The notes: generated from the letters alone by a model not told the origin. Positions 23,032-35,269 are shown, counted from the stretch's first letter. The stretch is DNA of 64,000 nucleotides from Lineus longissimus (GCF_910592395.1 NC_088310.1:14579501-14643500), one strand, 5' to 3'. Made by a program: numbers and translations.

Positions 23032-23148
23032 CTGTGGAAATTTTTTTTCCGTTAACCCACCCCCAGTGGGGGATTAATTTCGCGAAAAATAGCATTTTTT
23101 CAGTAAGTTTGTTTTATTCACCTTGTAACACAATGCATTGTAATTTCA

Positions 23149-23176
23149 ACAGTAACAGTAACAGTAACAGTAACTC
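23149..23176. repeat. (AGTAAC)n microsatellite
   Basis: About five hexamer units inside the piggyBac element, downstream of its transposase stop. Confidence 0.9.
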
Positions 23177-23214
23177 AGTAACACACAGTTCAATCTGGAA
23201 TCTATCTAGCCTGT

Positions 23215-25122
23215 CTAGTCATCCTGATCTGACACATCCATGTCACCTGACCCATCCGATTCATCCGCTGGATTCGGCAGAATATCAGTGTTGTACCTCA
23301 CCAAAGTGTGGTAAAGCTCAAAGCAAGGGGCAGCACACAAGGCTTTGTCACACTTTCTGCAGTAGTAACTTGACTCCTTCCTCTTCTTCCTAGATTGACA
23401 AACAACACACCTACGTGTAGGTTTGTCTTTCTTGGGAGAGGGAGGAATGTGACTGGGAAAGTGACGCTCACTTAGTCGCTGCGGCATTTCACCATGAGGA
23501 GGTCTACCTTGCCTAGGCTTGGCAGGTGCCCCTTGCTTGTACTTCGCCAGAATGCCCTCAATCAGATCCAACTGAAAGGTCAGCCTGTCCATCTTTCCCC
23601 CCTGTTTCTTGTACAGCAAGTAGGCGTTGAGAGCAGACATGTCCACTAGATGTCTGAATTGCTTCTGGTAGTACTTTTTGAGCCTCTTCCTGGCTGAGGG
23701 ATAGCACACCAGATAGGCATCACTCAGGTCAATGCCACCCATTGTATCGTTGTAGTCAAGGCAGACTTAGGGTTTCGACACCACCTTATCCCCTCTCTGT
23801 CTAACATCTACTTTGGTACCATTGTGGTAATTGGAGAGCATATGGACGTCTTTCTTATCTCTCCATTTGAGAGCCATCAACTTACCATGGTAGTAGTCAC
23901 AACTTTCCCCCTTTTTCAACCGCTTCTGCTTCAGCTGGACAGGTAGGCCTTTTCTGTTGGATCTGATTGTACCTACAGCATCTGTTTCATGCTGACACAG
24001 GAAGTCAAACAGGACTGGAGAACTGAAGAAGTTGTCCATGTTTATCCCATACCCTTGATCGAGGAGATGATGTGCAAGCGAGAGGACGACCTTGGCTCCC
24101 ATTGATGGGTTATCACGGTACTCAGCACGGTATTCGGTGTCTTGCCCGGTGTAGATGAAGAAATCCCAAATATAGCGGGATTGGGATTCGCACAACTCGT
24201 AGGACTTGATGCCAAAGCGTGCTCGCTTTGATGGAATGTACTGTTTCCAGCCAAGGCGGCCTTTCCAAATCATGAGCAATTCATCTATTGCAATCGCCTG
24301 CTCTGGCTGGTACACAGACTTGAATTTCTGGCGCAGATGGTTTAGGATAGGGTACAGCTTGTAGAGCTTCCTGGACACATTTGGAATGCCAGGATCCATC
24401 ATGGTGCTGTCTGCAAAGTGTAAAAATTTGCACAACAGAAGGAAGCGATCACATGGCATTATATCGCTGAAGAATGACGTTGCAATGGATTGCCACTTGC
24501 TGAAGTACATCTGGTTATCTGGCTTCTGAATAATCCCTTGTAGAAAAAGGAGAGCCAATAAAAACCGTATTTCATCAGAGTTTGTGTCCTGCCAAAGTTT
24601 ATAACGTGACCTACGTTTCTCCTGACCTCTGTGCTCATCAATGAACTGTGCAGCATAGAGGTTGGTCTGCTCCACAATAACTGCTAAAATGTCATCATAA
24701 AAAAACAGTTCAAAGTACTGCACTGGATCATCCTTATCGGCAACATTAGCCTTCAACCCTGGTACAGCAGTAAACCGAAACCTGTCACGACGCTGTCCAT
24801 TTTCTGTCCAAGGAGGTTAATTTTGAATTACCCGCGCTTGAACTTGGTTGCCACGGCGACCACCTAACACATGCCCGATATTACCATCACTGCCACTGTC
24901 AGAGCTTGCATTGTCAGGCATATCATCCCCACTCTGACTTGTTGCATCTAAATCGGAAGCATTCTGGGCATAAGGTTCATCATCATCGTTAGAAGATACA
25001 TAATCGGACAATTCATTGTCAGAATCGAGTATCTGTTCCAAAAGATTGTCATCCAGAACACGCCTCACCTTTTTTGGTGCTGCCATTTCCGAGAAATCGC
25101 TGACAGCGCTGCCACACCTCAA
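23215..25122 (-). pseudogene. piggyBac transposase, full-length frame with two nonsense codons
   Basis: One reading frame of 635 codons runs from ATG 25122 to TAG 23215, broken only by TAA at 24819-24817 and TAA at 23769-23767. The N-terminus is acidic (LDDNLLEQILDSDNELSDYV, then Ser/Asp-rich). The DDE_Tnp_1_7 domain starts at VQYFELFFYDDILAVIV. The three catalytic Asp positions can be placed at AIDELLMIWKGR, GINMDNFFSS and MGGIDLSD. The C-terminal Cys-rich RING-like domain is present (RRCVVCQSRKKR, then YYCRKCDKALC and CFELYH). When intact this enzyme excises and pastes the element at TTAA without footprints. Both stops are TAA, each one base from a sense codon. Confidence 0.93.
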
Positions 25123-25305
25123 TAAAACTTGAGACTAAACATCGACGAACTTCGGGGAATCCCCATTGACGATCATGGTATTGCATAGAACTGATATGAC
25201 TACTAGAAAATAAGGTATAACAGTATGACGAGATATCTCGTCGTACCCAGTAGCAATACACACGTGCATGACGAGATATCACGTCCTGCACAATTAATTG
25301 GTTAA

Positions 25306-25864
25306 ATGAACCTCAGCCGCTCACACCTGCTATGCTTCTGTTCGGACATGATGTTACTGCTTTGCCTCAGCCTATTGTGGATGATGACGAGAGTGAATCA
25401 TATGGTGATGCCAATACTATCAGTCGTGCAGAGCGTAGCCGCTCTCTGCTTTATCAGCATTTTGTCAATAGATTCAAGACTGAATATCTTTCAGCACTGA
25501 GAGAAATGCATTCATATTAGACTCGTAAACAAAATGCCAGTAGCTACAGTATTGAAGTAGGTCATGTTGTGTTAGTATTTGAAAAAGATGTGCCAAGAAC
25601 AAAGTGGAAGTTGGGAGTTGTCACTAGTTTGATCAGGGGGGTTGATGATGAAGTGCGTGCTGCATTTGTAAGTACCAGTAATGGAAGGACGACCTCCAGG
25701 GCAATTTCTAGGTTGTACCCATTAGAAGTCACTAGTGAGAATGAGAGTAGTGATGTTACACCGGAAGCGGAACCAAAGGTGGAGATGCGTAAGCCTAAGC
25801 GGTCATGTTATAAAAAGACAATTCATGGAATCGAAGATTGTTTATCCGCTTGGGAGAATGTGTA
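25306..25864 (+). pseudogene. BEL/Pao integrase C-terminal region (continuation after piggyBac)
   Basis: A frame near 25326-25520 reads PAMLLFGHDVTALPQP, then YQHFVNRFKTEYLSALREMH and a stop. The next frame, 25545-25865, reads VLVFEKDVPRTKWKLGVV, VRAAFVSTSNGRTTSRAISR and LYPLEV, the DUF5641-type C-terminal module of BEL/Pao integrase. It ends directly at the 3' LTR. Its sequence continues the frame cut at 23020. Confidence 0.88.
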
Positions 25865-26113
25865 AATTGCATTGCTCCCAAGATACTTTGTAGTACCAGT
25901 ACAATTTACCTGTTATGAACTCACTCCTCAGATTGCGTCTATTGATTCATTGTTGTGTAATGCTTGTGTTAAAGGTGTAACTAGTGTTCTGGTTTTGAGC
26001 ATACTTTGTACAATAAAGCACATCTCCAAAGGCAGCCATAGTGTTCGGTTCAGTCTGTGCATGTGCTGGTGTATTAGGCCGATACGCTAGCACGGCAAAC
26101 CCTCCAAAGATCT
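25859..26113 (+). repeat. 3' LTR of BEL/Pao element
   Basis: Same ends and length as the 5' LTR at 19983. Carries CAATAAAGCAC near 26010 as the likely polyadenylation signal. Confidence 0.9.
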
Positions 26114-26819
26114 CTTCAAGTTTGGTTGCTCTAAGTGCGCACATTGCAATTTTTTGGGCAGTTTGTCATGAAGTGAAGTGTACCTCTACGTTCCTTGCAT
26201 CATTGTAAATATGTTGTGGTAGGGGAGTTTGTCTTTTCAAAGTTCAATCAAATTTTGCTGGAAACAAATGTACGCACGCATTGATTTCTGTTGTGTCCTC
26301 ACATTTTGTTTGGAGGGGCATCGCGGCCGGTACTCATACTCGGTCAGTTGGACTAGAGGATTATTTTTCATCATTTCGGATGGGTTATTTCAGATAAATA
26401 CCGGGCAGGGGTTAAGATTGGGGATAATCTTTAAAAACGATTAAGATAAAGGGCGTTTTTTAATCCGCCCCCGATCCTTTTCACCAGTAGCTTTCCCACT
26501 AACGTCATCTGTCATCCTGTTGCGCGTTGACGCAACCGGGCTTCAGTTTTAATCATGTCATCGCAGCCACGACATGATAGAAACCGGCAAGAGTATTGAT
26601 TGGGAACTGAACCAAACTGAACCGGTGATACACCTTCTGAAGAAAATCAATACACAAACCGATAAAATCTTAACTACAAACCAACAAATATTAGGACACG
26701 GATCGTGGTTCGGTCTGTGATAAGTCGGTTCGTCGTTGTGTCGTACTCTAGCATCACGGACCAACCAGGAACCGAGTAGAATACGGTACAATGCAATACA
26801 TACTAGTGGACCTGGCTGT
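26114..26819. other. No gene recognised
   Basis: 3' flank of the BEL element. Only short unrecognised frames. Confidence 0.45.
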
Positions 26820-27262
26820 ATGTTGAGATGCCCTGGTGTCTACATACCAAATTTGAGTCTAGGACAATTAATGATGAAGTGTGCCACCTTTGCTGAAATT
26901 TTAGAGTTTGACCACCTTCAAAAGTAGGTCTAATCAAAAACCAGTGTATGATGTCATGTAGTTTCACCAGAAGTATCGACAGTAAAAATTTCATGGTTCT
27001 AGTTATCAACGTTCAATGAGATATAGTCAAAAGCAGTTTTTCTTGTGATGTGTTCACGATATAGTGCAGAGCATATTTTGAAAATCATCAAAACTGCTGA
27101 AAGGCACATGGCAATATAAGACCTTCCTACAACCCAATAATGATATGACTAGCATTAATTGTTATGGAAATATGCTCCGGAAACTAAACGGACAGACAGA
27201 CAGACGGAACGACGGACAGACAGCCCTGGCCTCGACGATACCCCTCCTGCCTTTAGGGCTGA
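26820..27262. repeat. Dispersed copy of the 1-2660 repeat class
   Basis: Shares TAGGTCTAATCAAAAACC, AAATTTCATGGTTCTAG and GAGATATAGTCAAAA words with 2350-2460. Ends in a GACAGACAGACGGA-type tract and CCTTTAGGGCTGAGGGG. Confidence 0.65.
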
Positions 27263-28705
27263 GGGGTAAAGAGCTGTGTATCTGTTTTCTTTTAAAACGT
27301 TACCAGATGTAGGCTCCATATTCATATTGCAAATATTTGGTGCTTTAGTTGTAAATATTTCAACTATTTGCTTATTGAATGATTTCACATAGCCAAACAT
27401 AGACCTGTGACATGGTTTGTTGACATGCCATTTATTGTCCGATCTGGGCGGCTCATGGGAATGCGGATTAGCAGCAGTGTGCATCAGCATATGATAATAA
27501 ACGATTAAAAACCCACCTGAGTATAAAGCATTGCGAATTTTTTCTTGCATTCTGGCTCCATGAGAACACTGCAATAAAAGAGAGAAAGTACTTTAAACTG
27601 CGATACCAATTGGGGCAGGACTAACTGGGCAAGTCCAATAATTAAGGTCTAGTTTCTAACACAGCAGTGTGCAAAATGTCAGCCAATCACAACAGCCTAG
27701 ATTTTAAATGGATTGTGTAGAATTAGCTGAAATAACCATTTATAAGATAGAACAGCTTAAATTGGAGCAGAGAAGCTATGAGTTGTATCTCCCTGAGTTT
27801 TTTAATCACACCCTGATTTTCATGTATCACAGCCTCATTTTGCAGGCCTGATATGGATTTCAACATATTTTAAAATTGTCAACCTCACCTGTGGGCCAGA
27901 CATTTTTTGGGAAAATTCTTCAGTTCCATTGTACAAGTGATAACCAACATGTTATTTCTGGTATGACAACAAAGTATCCTTAGCGGTACAACATTATGTG
28001 CACTCTCTCTTGATATTAAGAGATAAGATGAATTACTGGGAACCAACAGATATGACACAGTATGTCATAGCCAACTACAAGTGAAGGAGGGTGAGTTTTC
28101 TTTTTCTTTTAAAGAAAACTTATGGCACAGAGTAGGCTCCGTGTTTATACGGGGATGCTAAGACTCTTCCCAGTGCTTATATCTTCCCATATCTCCAACA
28201 ATAGTTCCAAAACTAACTAGAATTGTCCGTTGAGTCTTTGCAGAATCTGGAGTCTCCGCCTCATATGCACACAGCCATGCAATGCATGTTGACAAAAACA
28301 AAACAAAAACATCGCACTTTCACTTCAGCGAAGCGATGGTTTATGTGCGAAATACGACTGATCAAGGCAACATAAAGTGTTCAGAAGGGAAGAACACATT
28401 CTTGAAACTCGGCTGCTTTTATTCACTGCCGTTTTTGCTTATTTCATAGCCCATAAACTCCAAATATTAGGTTTCATAGAAAATGCTTCGATGGTGTAGA
28501 CTAGTCCCTGGTCTTTATCCGTTACATTCCTCCATATGTGCAGCCAATATGTAATACACATAACGCGGGGCACCAGTCATCGTGCCGGTATGGCGAGGTT
28601 TATTGGTTAAAAATTTACATGTATTGCGCCGATGGCGGAGACTAATTAGAATAGTTACAAAACGGATCAGAACAGTTAAACGACTGAGTGCCCATGATGT
28701 CATGT

Positions 28706-28733
28706 CGCTAAGGATAATGAAGTATCCTTAGCG
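28706..28733. repeat. Perfect 11-bp inverted repeat with 6-nt loop
   Basis: CGCTAAGGATA-ATGAAG-TATCCTTAGCG. The half TATCCTTAGCGG also occurs at 27977, about 730 bp upstream. Confidence 0.8.
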
Positions 28734-29640
28734 CAGGGCCGTTTACCCTTATAAAATCATGCGAGTATTTTTTCCCAAGTTTATCTGTATTTTCACCCTT
28801 TTTTGCCAGTACACTTTAGGACAACAAAATTTAACTGTAGCTTTCTTTCTCTTGTGAGTACAAAATTGAAACAAAGTCAAATTCTGCTGAAGTTTTTACT
28901 TTTTGTGTGTACAATAAATCTTATCATCACATGCTGTTGATGCAGCAGTATCAAAGTAGGCCTTGTACTTAGACTTGGATGATTTTCGATCCCTTCACAA
29001 CCAGCAATGCAGGTACTCATCTTTCCAAGCCTTATACATACAGGTAGGGCCTATGATAATAAGTCTATTCCTGATTTCTGCTGGGCTACTCAATTAATTG
29101 AAGAGGCATTCTGAAACTTTTTTTTTATTGAAAAGTACAGAGGTTATAGAGATATCTGCAATTGAAATTTTGAGATAAATGGAAATACTGAAGAGAATGG
29201 GACAAGAACGAGCTTATATCTTAGTTATTTACAAATATATCAAAGCTGGTTCTTTTCCATTGGTAGAGAGACAAAAATGAAACAAAAAAGAAAATCGGCA
29301 GTCAATTATGCATGGATACTTTGATTTATGGACAGCAGTTTTGGAACAAACTGCCTGCTGGTCATAAAGACTCATATGACCCATGCACTTGTAAGTCATG
29401 AAGTTTTACATTTTGATATAAGAGGGACCCATTGAATTGAAATAGGTACCCCTCTTTAGCAAGTGGATGCCTCTAGGCTCTAAAGCTGGTGCGTGTGAGA
29501 CTGGGCCTACTCCAGCACGGTAGCAGACCAGTGTGTATGGCTATCATAGGGAGCAATACCGGTATTCTGAACATTGCCTTTCTGCCGCAAAACAAGCATG
29601 ACAAACAAACAGTAGATCTAGCTACATGAACATTCACTCG

Positions 29641-29659
29641 CACACACACACACACACAC
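29641..29659. repeat. (CA)n microsatellite
   Basis: Nine to ten perfect CA units. Confidence 0.95.
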
Positions 29660-30050
29660 GTCAACTGAACTCGTCATCTCATATGTCACTGTCACACTCA
29701 CAGCTGCAGACTTTCGGCACTTGACAGTGGGTGATCAAAAAAAATTCCATTTTAATAAACAGTGTGTTTCGAAGAAAAGGAAACCGAGATTGATGTGTTA
29801 ATTCCTAGGACATTGCTAAATATTTTGGAAATTGGCAACCACCATTTATTACCTAATGATGTCCTCTTTCTAATGACACCAAGAATTCCACTTTACTATC
29901 ACAGATGACTGAGCACGAAATAGTTCAATCAAGCATGTCAGAACTGGTCTTGCACCATATTGGTAATGAACCATGTGTGCCCAGCGCAGGGCTTTTGTTG
30001 GGCCTCCAAATTATGCAATCATCTGCATCTTTTTTCATTGCACACTCCTC

Positions 30051-30440
30051 CAAATTGATTCCGTTTCAAACGCGTTTGAAACGCAAAAAGAGTTTATTCT
30101 AAAACGAAATTCAAACGAAAATCATCCGTTTATCTGCCGTTTATCAGCCGCTTGAAAAGCATTTGAAAACAAACGCACACCCCAAACGAAAATTTCGAAA
30201 CGCTCCCAAAGGAACACGACCGATCAGAACGCTTGCCAAACGATATCCAAACGATCGCACCAAACGGATCTCAAACGCACGTCAAACGATTGTCGAACGC
30301 ACTTTGTTTCAAACGAAACGATTGTCGAACGCACTTTGTTTCAAACGAACTGGAAACGTACTTCGTTTCAAACGAACGGAAAACGCACTTTCAAATGATC
30401 TTGAAACGTACTTCGTTTGAAACCAAATGTGCACGAAATG
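30051..30440. repeat. Left terminal CAAACG array of element G
   Basis: Dense repetition of CAAACG, TTTCAAACGAA and near variants, including two copies of CGATTGTCGAACGCACTTTG (30286-30345). Frames reading through it (30163-30420, 30233-30637) are compositional artefacts. Confidence 0.8.
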
Positions 30441-31334
30441 CGCATGCGATGCTCTTGTTTCATTCTTTCATTGATTATCTTGAAAGACGGACGTGTATTT
30501 CGCCCATTTATCTTTGTTATTTTCGATCTTTATCGGTAAGTCTAATTGAGACTCAACAGTTACATCTAGAGAAATTTGCTTCTAATTGCTACCATATCAC
30601 TGTTTTTAGTACTCCGCCTATAAATGTGCTTTTATAGGCCTATCTGTTCACAATCCTGCGACATCAGGGCTGATCGCATGTGTTGAATATCAATCCTAAA
30701 TTCTCATTTCAAGTAGTCAGGCTTGTATCAAGTAGGCCTAGGTCTATGACTAGAATTAAATTAGTACCGATTCGCGCACATCGATCTTGTGGTCGGCCCA
30801 GACATGACATGTATGTATAGGCAGAATCATTCCTGCCTCCAAGACTTGCCGTTGTGTAACTGCACATGTAGGCTATACTAGTAGTCACTAAAGCCTATCC
30901 TAGCCATTCCCTGTATTGGTACTCTTGGCTCTCCCATTTGAATGAGTCCTGCCAATACCACGCTGCAAAAAAAATATAACAAACATCGTCAGCGCGGTGG
31001 CCGTATTGCCTTGGTATATGACTATTAAAGTTTCGAACTTACCCACTCTTTATTACCAACCAAATGACCTAGACCTACTTTGTGACGTTAACAGACTGAA
31101 GTAGCATTTGGTAGAGTAACAACATGCGTATAAATGTTAGAATTTTAATCCAATCGACAACAACAAGAGAAATTTTGTGAGGGCATTGTGATACTGGGTG
31201 ATACCGATACCCCCAGATTATTTTTTGGGTGACTGTAATCTCCCCGGTATTCCCCAATGCATTTAAGATTTAAACGATCGTACATGTATTTAAACCCCAT
31301 CTTCACCACCAATTATTTCAGGTTTGTGTTCAGC

Positions 31335-33464
31335 ATGATGGATCCCGGTGATGTCAATGACATAGGCCTACCAGGTGCAGAAAAAGGTAGGTTTGATTTT
31401 ATAAGGTAATGCTAATTGCTATACTAAAATGCTCTCTTCGAACTTTGATATACCAACCATCTACCGTACTGTATTTATACTTGGTTTCATAAATTGTGTT
31501 CACACTTCCTTCTCCCACCAATGAAGATGCCTATCGGAAATTCATGTTTTCATTATCAAATCAAGAGAAGGCTATGTTTAGAATAATGAAATTAACGTGC
31601 ACATTTATCTGGTCAGCTTCGTGAGGTCTTATGGCTTCTGTAGGCTTCTGGTAGGTTATGAAGATTTCATTTTCTGAATGCTCATTCTTTTGAAGTTGAT
31701 ATTTGAAAAAAAATGTATTAACTCGAACGGAAGGCTGGATTGCAGCACACAACATTTACACTTCTTTATTTTGGTTCACTATGTCATCCTCATTTTGAAT
31801 ATTTTGACACAAAGTCTACGTCAAATCACCGATATTGGCATATAAAATAGAATTGTAATCAATACAACACTATACCCGGGCTTGTCAGCCCGCCCCATGA
31901 TCGATGGGCATGTGCATGGGCCTCTGTCACTTAAGAGGGACTGCGCTGCCACCTTCTATATGAAGCTGCTTCAATTTAGGAGTTATATTTAGAATGGGTA
32001 ATGAAATGAATGTGTACATTTATCTGGTCAGCTTCGTGAGGTCTTAAGGCTTCTGTAGGCTTCTGGTAGTGCATGGATATTTCATAACTCTGAATGCTAA
32101 TTTTTAGATAGATTGAAAATATTATTAATACCGGTATTTGTTCTTTATTTTTAATATTTTGGCACAAAGTCTGCGTCAAATCATCGATATTGGCATATAA
32201 AATAGAATTATAATCAAAACCGGTACAACACTATTCTCACTCTCAGTCTTGTCAGCCCGCCCCTTGATTGATAGGCACGCATGTTCCTCTGTCAGTGTCA
32301 CTTAAAGGGAAACTGAGCTACCACTTTCCAAACAAGCTGCTTCAATTTAACAATTATATTTAGAATAATGAAATGAATTTTTACATTTATCTGGTCAGCT
32401 TCGTGAGGTCTTAAGGCTTCTGTAGGCTTCTGGTAGTGCATTGATATTTCATAATTCTGAATGCTCTTTTTTCAAATACATTAAAAAATGTATTAACTGG
32501 AACGAAAGGCTGGATTGTAGCATGCGCACACCCATTTACACTTTGATATTTTGGTTCACTATGTCAGTATGTTATCCTTATTTTCAATATTTTGACACAA
32601 AAATCTGCGTCAAATCATCGATATTGGCATAAAAATAGATTTATAATCAATACCGGTACAACACTATTCTCAGTCTTGTCAACCCGCCCCTTGATTGATA
32701 GGCACACATGGGCCTCTGTCAGTGTTACTTAAAGGGAAAAAAAAGATACAAGAAAAGTTTGGATTTGGTACATGTGAAACCAATTTAATCATCATTTTAC
32801 ATTTGTACAGGAGCTGCCAAGTCTGGAAACTTCCTAGGCTTGACGGCCTATTGGCTATCACTTAAGTCTTTTTCTGTTCTGTTGAAATTTCAACTCGGTT
32901 CGACTGATGGAGTCTTCATTCCTTTCATGGATGAAAAGACTCTCAGAGGAATCAAAAAAATATATCAGCCTACATATGACGTATGCAGTGAAGATATGCA
33001 ATGTTTGTGTAAGTGGATTTTGGTTAGGATGTTATTACTATTACCAGCGGAGATACTCATGGCGTGTAGGCTTAGTGTTTGATTTGTGATGAACATAAGT
33101 TTTCCAGGTGTAATAGAGCCGGTTCATATTAGTATTCGTAGCTGTAATGTTATGTGCATGGTATATAATTAATAAGTGTGTGTTATGATTTCAGCGTGTT
33201 TTCTGTAGAGGCCGTGGGCAGAAAGATAGCAGCCAGGATGAAAGGCCAGCAAAAGCAGATTTGGTGAGCCGCAATGAAGGATTGCACCCAACTTTGGAAG
33301 GAAGTAAGGTAATGACGCAGCTTGTGAAGATTGCTCTCAAGCTACCGGGGGCTCGTACATCTAAAGTTGAAGATGTGGTTGTTCGTTATCCATATTCGTT
33401 CTGCCAGGTGTGCAGGGCAGCTGGACACGGTTCTGGAAATTGTCAGCAGTTTTGGTACAAGTGA
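31335..33464 (+). CDS. Possible three-exon gene in element G, 167 residues, CCHC zinc knuckle at the C-terminus
   Basis: Exon 1 (31335-31386) starts MMDPGDVNDIGLPGAEK and ends at AAAAAG|GTAGGT. It follows an acceptor-like TTATTTCAG at 31320. Exon 2 (32811-33008) follows CATTTGTACAG, reads AAKSGNFLGLTAYWLSLKSF and ends at TTTGT|GTAAGT, the consensus donor. Exon 3 (33211-33464) follows TCTGTAGAG. All three join in phase 1 and stay open. Exon 3 ends with CQVCRAAGHGSGNC, a CX2CX4HX4C zinc knuckle. NEGLHPTLEGSKVMTQL before it resembles the last block of SGNH hydrolases (normally D-G-x-H), which I hold weakly. No homologue recognised. The exon 3 acceptor is the least certain call. Intron 1 contains three ~400-bp tandem units. 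Confidence 0.45.
31560..32745. repeat. Three tandem ~370-410-bp units inside the first intron
   Basis: TTTATCTGGTCAGCTTCGTG recurs near 31603, 32018 and 32386, each followed by AGGTCTTA.GGCTTCTGTAGG and later by ATTTTGACACAAAGTCTGCG and GTCAGCCCGCCCC words. Short minus-strand frames in each unit are by-products. Confidence 0.85.
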
Positions 33465-34919
33465 AGACTAGACTTGCGTGTTTTTATGTGTTTGTGGTGA
33501 TTATGATGGTTGTTATTTGAATTGTAGACCTAAAATCTTTTTTTAATGGTGAAGAGTCTTTATATATTGTAAGATTTGAGGGTTTTAATTGTGAATTGAT
33601 CAGTGGTGAATCGTAATGATTCTGAAAATATTGTCGATTTTGTGTTGGTTAGTATGTTTATTATAGCTGGGTTGTATTGTTTTGTTGGAAATGCATAGGG
33701 CAGGTTGTGACATTATTTTGCTTTTGGGAAGGTAGAAAAAGCATCATGTCTTCACTGCATTACTAAAGTATTGAACTAGAACTGTGAAATTTGCTTTCAG
33801 CAAATTTGTGTCCATCACCAGGGGGTGACGAGTTGCTCCACAACCATTCACACGTGCGTATGGCGATTTTACGCGATGGCGATTTTTCTGCCCAACATTG
33901 CAAAAGGAAGTAGTGTAGTGATCTCCCTATTTATTCGCTATACTGTTTCGCGAATGATCTATTTCCGGACATATTCGCTCGCTCCTTTCTCAAAATAACA
34001 CACTCATTAAACATTCAAACAGTCAGATGGGCACGATAGTTCATCGATAAGCATTTACGGCTCTTAGTTCTGATTCCTACTTTCAACCGTCACACAGTTC
34101 TCCGTTTTCTTCGCTCAACATACTCGACAGCTCGCGGGATCAGCCATGAGGATGATGTTAACATAACGGGGGCGGAGCTTAATACATACTAATGTATGCG
34201 TGATTGACAAAATCCCGGCCTTGCCGGCCGGTGATGTTAAAAATCGGAGCCAAAAAGTGCTTCAAAAGCACCGAAATGATCCGAATCTGGGGCCTATAAT
34301 CAGCAAAAATCAAATACGTCTGCAAAAGATGATTCGTTATAGAGTTCAGGGTGATGAAAAAAAGCCGTAACATCAATATTCATGGGAATATCGATGACGT
34401 CATTGTGGGGATTGCCGTGTATTAGAACTCTACTAAAAATAATCCCTAAAACACCTCAGAAAACACCCTTCAAAATTCCTCTGAAACACCACAGAAAACT
34501 TCAGACAAGTTGAAGGATGTTTATGTGGTGTTCATGAAGTGGTCCGTGGGTTCTTTTGAAACAAAATACCTCTACCTCATATGTCATCTTCAATGCCTTG
34601 ATAGCCTTGTTGATCTGCATTGCCTTCAACCACGCTTTGTCATCCATGTTCCTCGGAGGAATAGTCGAAACTGTCAAACACGAATTTGGTGCAGCACTTG
34701 TAACATGACATACTATTTCATGAAAGCAATATTACAGAGACCATAAAACGCTATTTCAAAACCCGATCGACCTCTTTTTCGAAACAAGCAACTTAATCAA
34801 GCAATTTTATACTTGAAGTTGTCTATCCATATGTCTTCCAATGTTTACAATATTTTGCATAAGTTCAATGATTGCTTCTTCATCATTTGATTTAAAAAGG
34901 ACTTTACGTCATATAAAAC
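33465..34919. other. Interior of element G, no gene recognised
   Basis: AT-rich after the zinc-knuckle exon (possible 3' untranslated sequence). CCGGCCTTGCCGGCCGG near 34216 is a short hairpin. Frames at 34179-34376 and 34510-34746 are unrecognised. Confidence 0.4.
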
Positions 34920-35252
34920 TTATGGCCAAACTTTACTAGCTCCATGTTCCTTCCACATCAATGCAGGCCTAACACTACCATAATGACTGCTAGCTGGAAA
35001 ACTTACATAAATGCGATCACAAATTTCCTTTGTAGAGAATCCGGGCCCGCTGGCAGCACAGTCATTCGTCCCAACCAAAATGAATACGTCAGTAAAAGCA
35101 CTCCACCGAATCCTTTTACATTTTACTAACAAAGAAATAGTGTTGAACCCTTGAAAAGCAAATATAATGTGGTCACTGAATGCACATCCAAGAGCACTAT
35201 TGTCCACATATTTTAGAATCGAGGCAGAAAAAAAACACCGTTCGTTTTGCAC
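34920..35252 (-). pseudogene. SGNH/GDSL-hydrolase-like fragment in element G
   Basis: The 110-codon frame reads SASILKYVDNSALG near its start, then FQGFNTISLLVKC and TDVFILVGTNDCA. In SGNH hydrolases block I carries the Ser, a Gly-containing block II follows, and block III is VxGxND. Spacing and the LVGTND word fit. The catalytic Ser block is weak (SAS instead of GDS), and the C-terminal DxxH block is not in this frame. SGNH domains are known in proteins of several mobile elements (CR1 LINE ORF1, DIRS-like elements). It is on the opposite strand to the three-exon gene. Confidence 0.45.
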
Positions 35253-35269
35253 AGGTCGCCATTATCATA

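Larger units (their letters stand above)
23020..25305 (-). mobile_element. piggyBac transposon, nearly full length
   Basis: TTAA target duplications lie at 23020-23023 and 25302-25305. Just inside, the left end reads CCACTTAACTGTG and the right end, on the other strand, CCAATTAATTGTG, a terminal inverted repeat of about 13 bp with two mismatches. The single gene on the minus strand fills the element. It is inserted in the integrase of the BEL copy and so is younger than it. An (AGTAAC)n stretch lies in its 3' untranslated part (23149-23176). Confidence 0.88.
19983..26113 (+). mobile_element. BEL/Pao LTR retrotransposon, gag-deleted, interrupted by piggyBac
   Basis: Two 255-bp direct repeats (19983-20237 and 25859-26113) bracket pol remnants in the order RT, RNase H, integrase. 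The LTRs differ at roughly 16 of 255 positions by eye. Gag and protease are missing, since RT begins within ~200 bp of the 5' LTR. A piggyBac transposon (23020-25305) sits in the integrase region at a TTAA. A target-site duplication could not be recognised. Together this is an old, internally deleted BEL copy that later took a DNA transposon. Confidence 0.9.
27263..29754. other. No gene recognised; one strong hairpin and a CA repeat inside
   Basis: No domain-bearing frame. Contains the inverted repeat at 28706-28733 and (CA)n at 29641-29659. A frame at 27155-27574 (minus) looks non-coding. Confidence 0.45.

Noticed and set aside
30163-30637. 85- and 134-codon basic frames in the CAAACG array
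   Set aside because: Compositional artefacts of the repeated CAAACG word at the end of element G.
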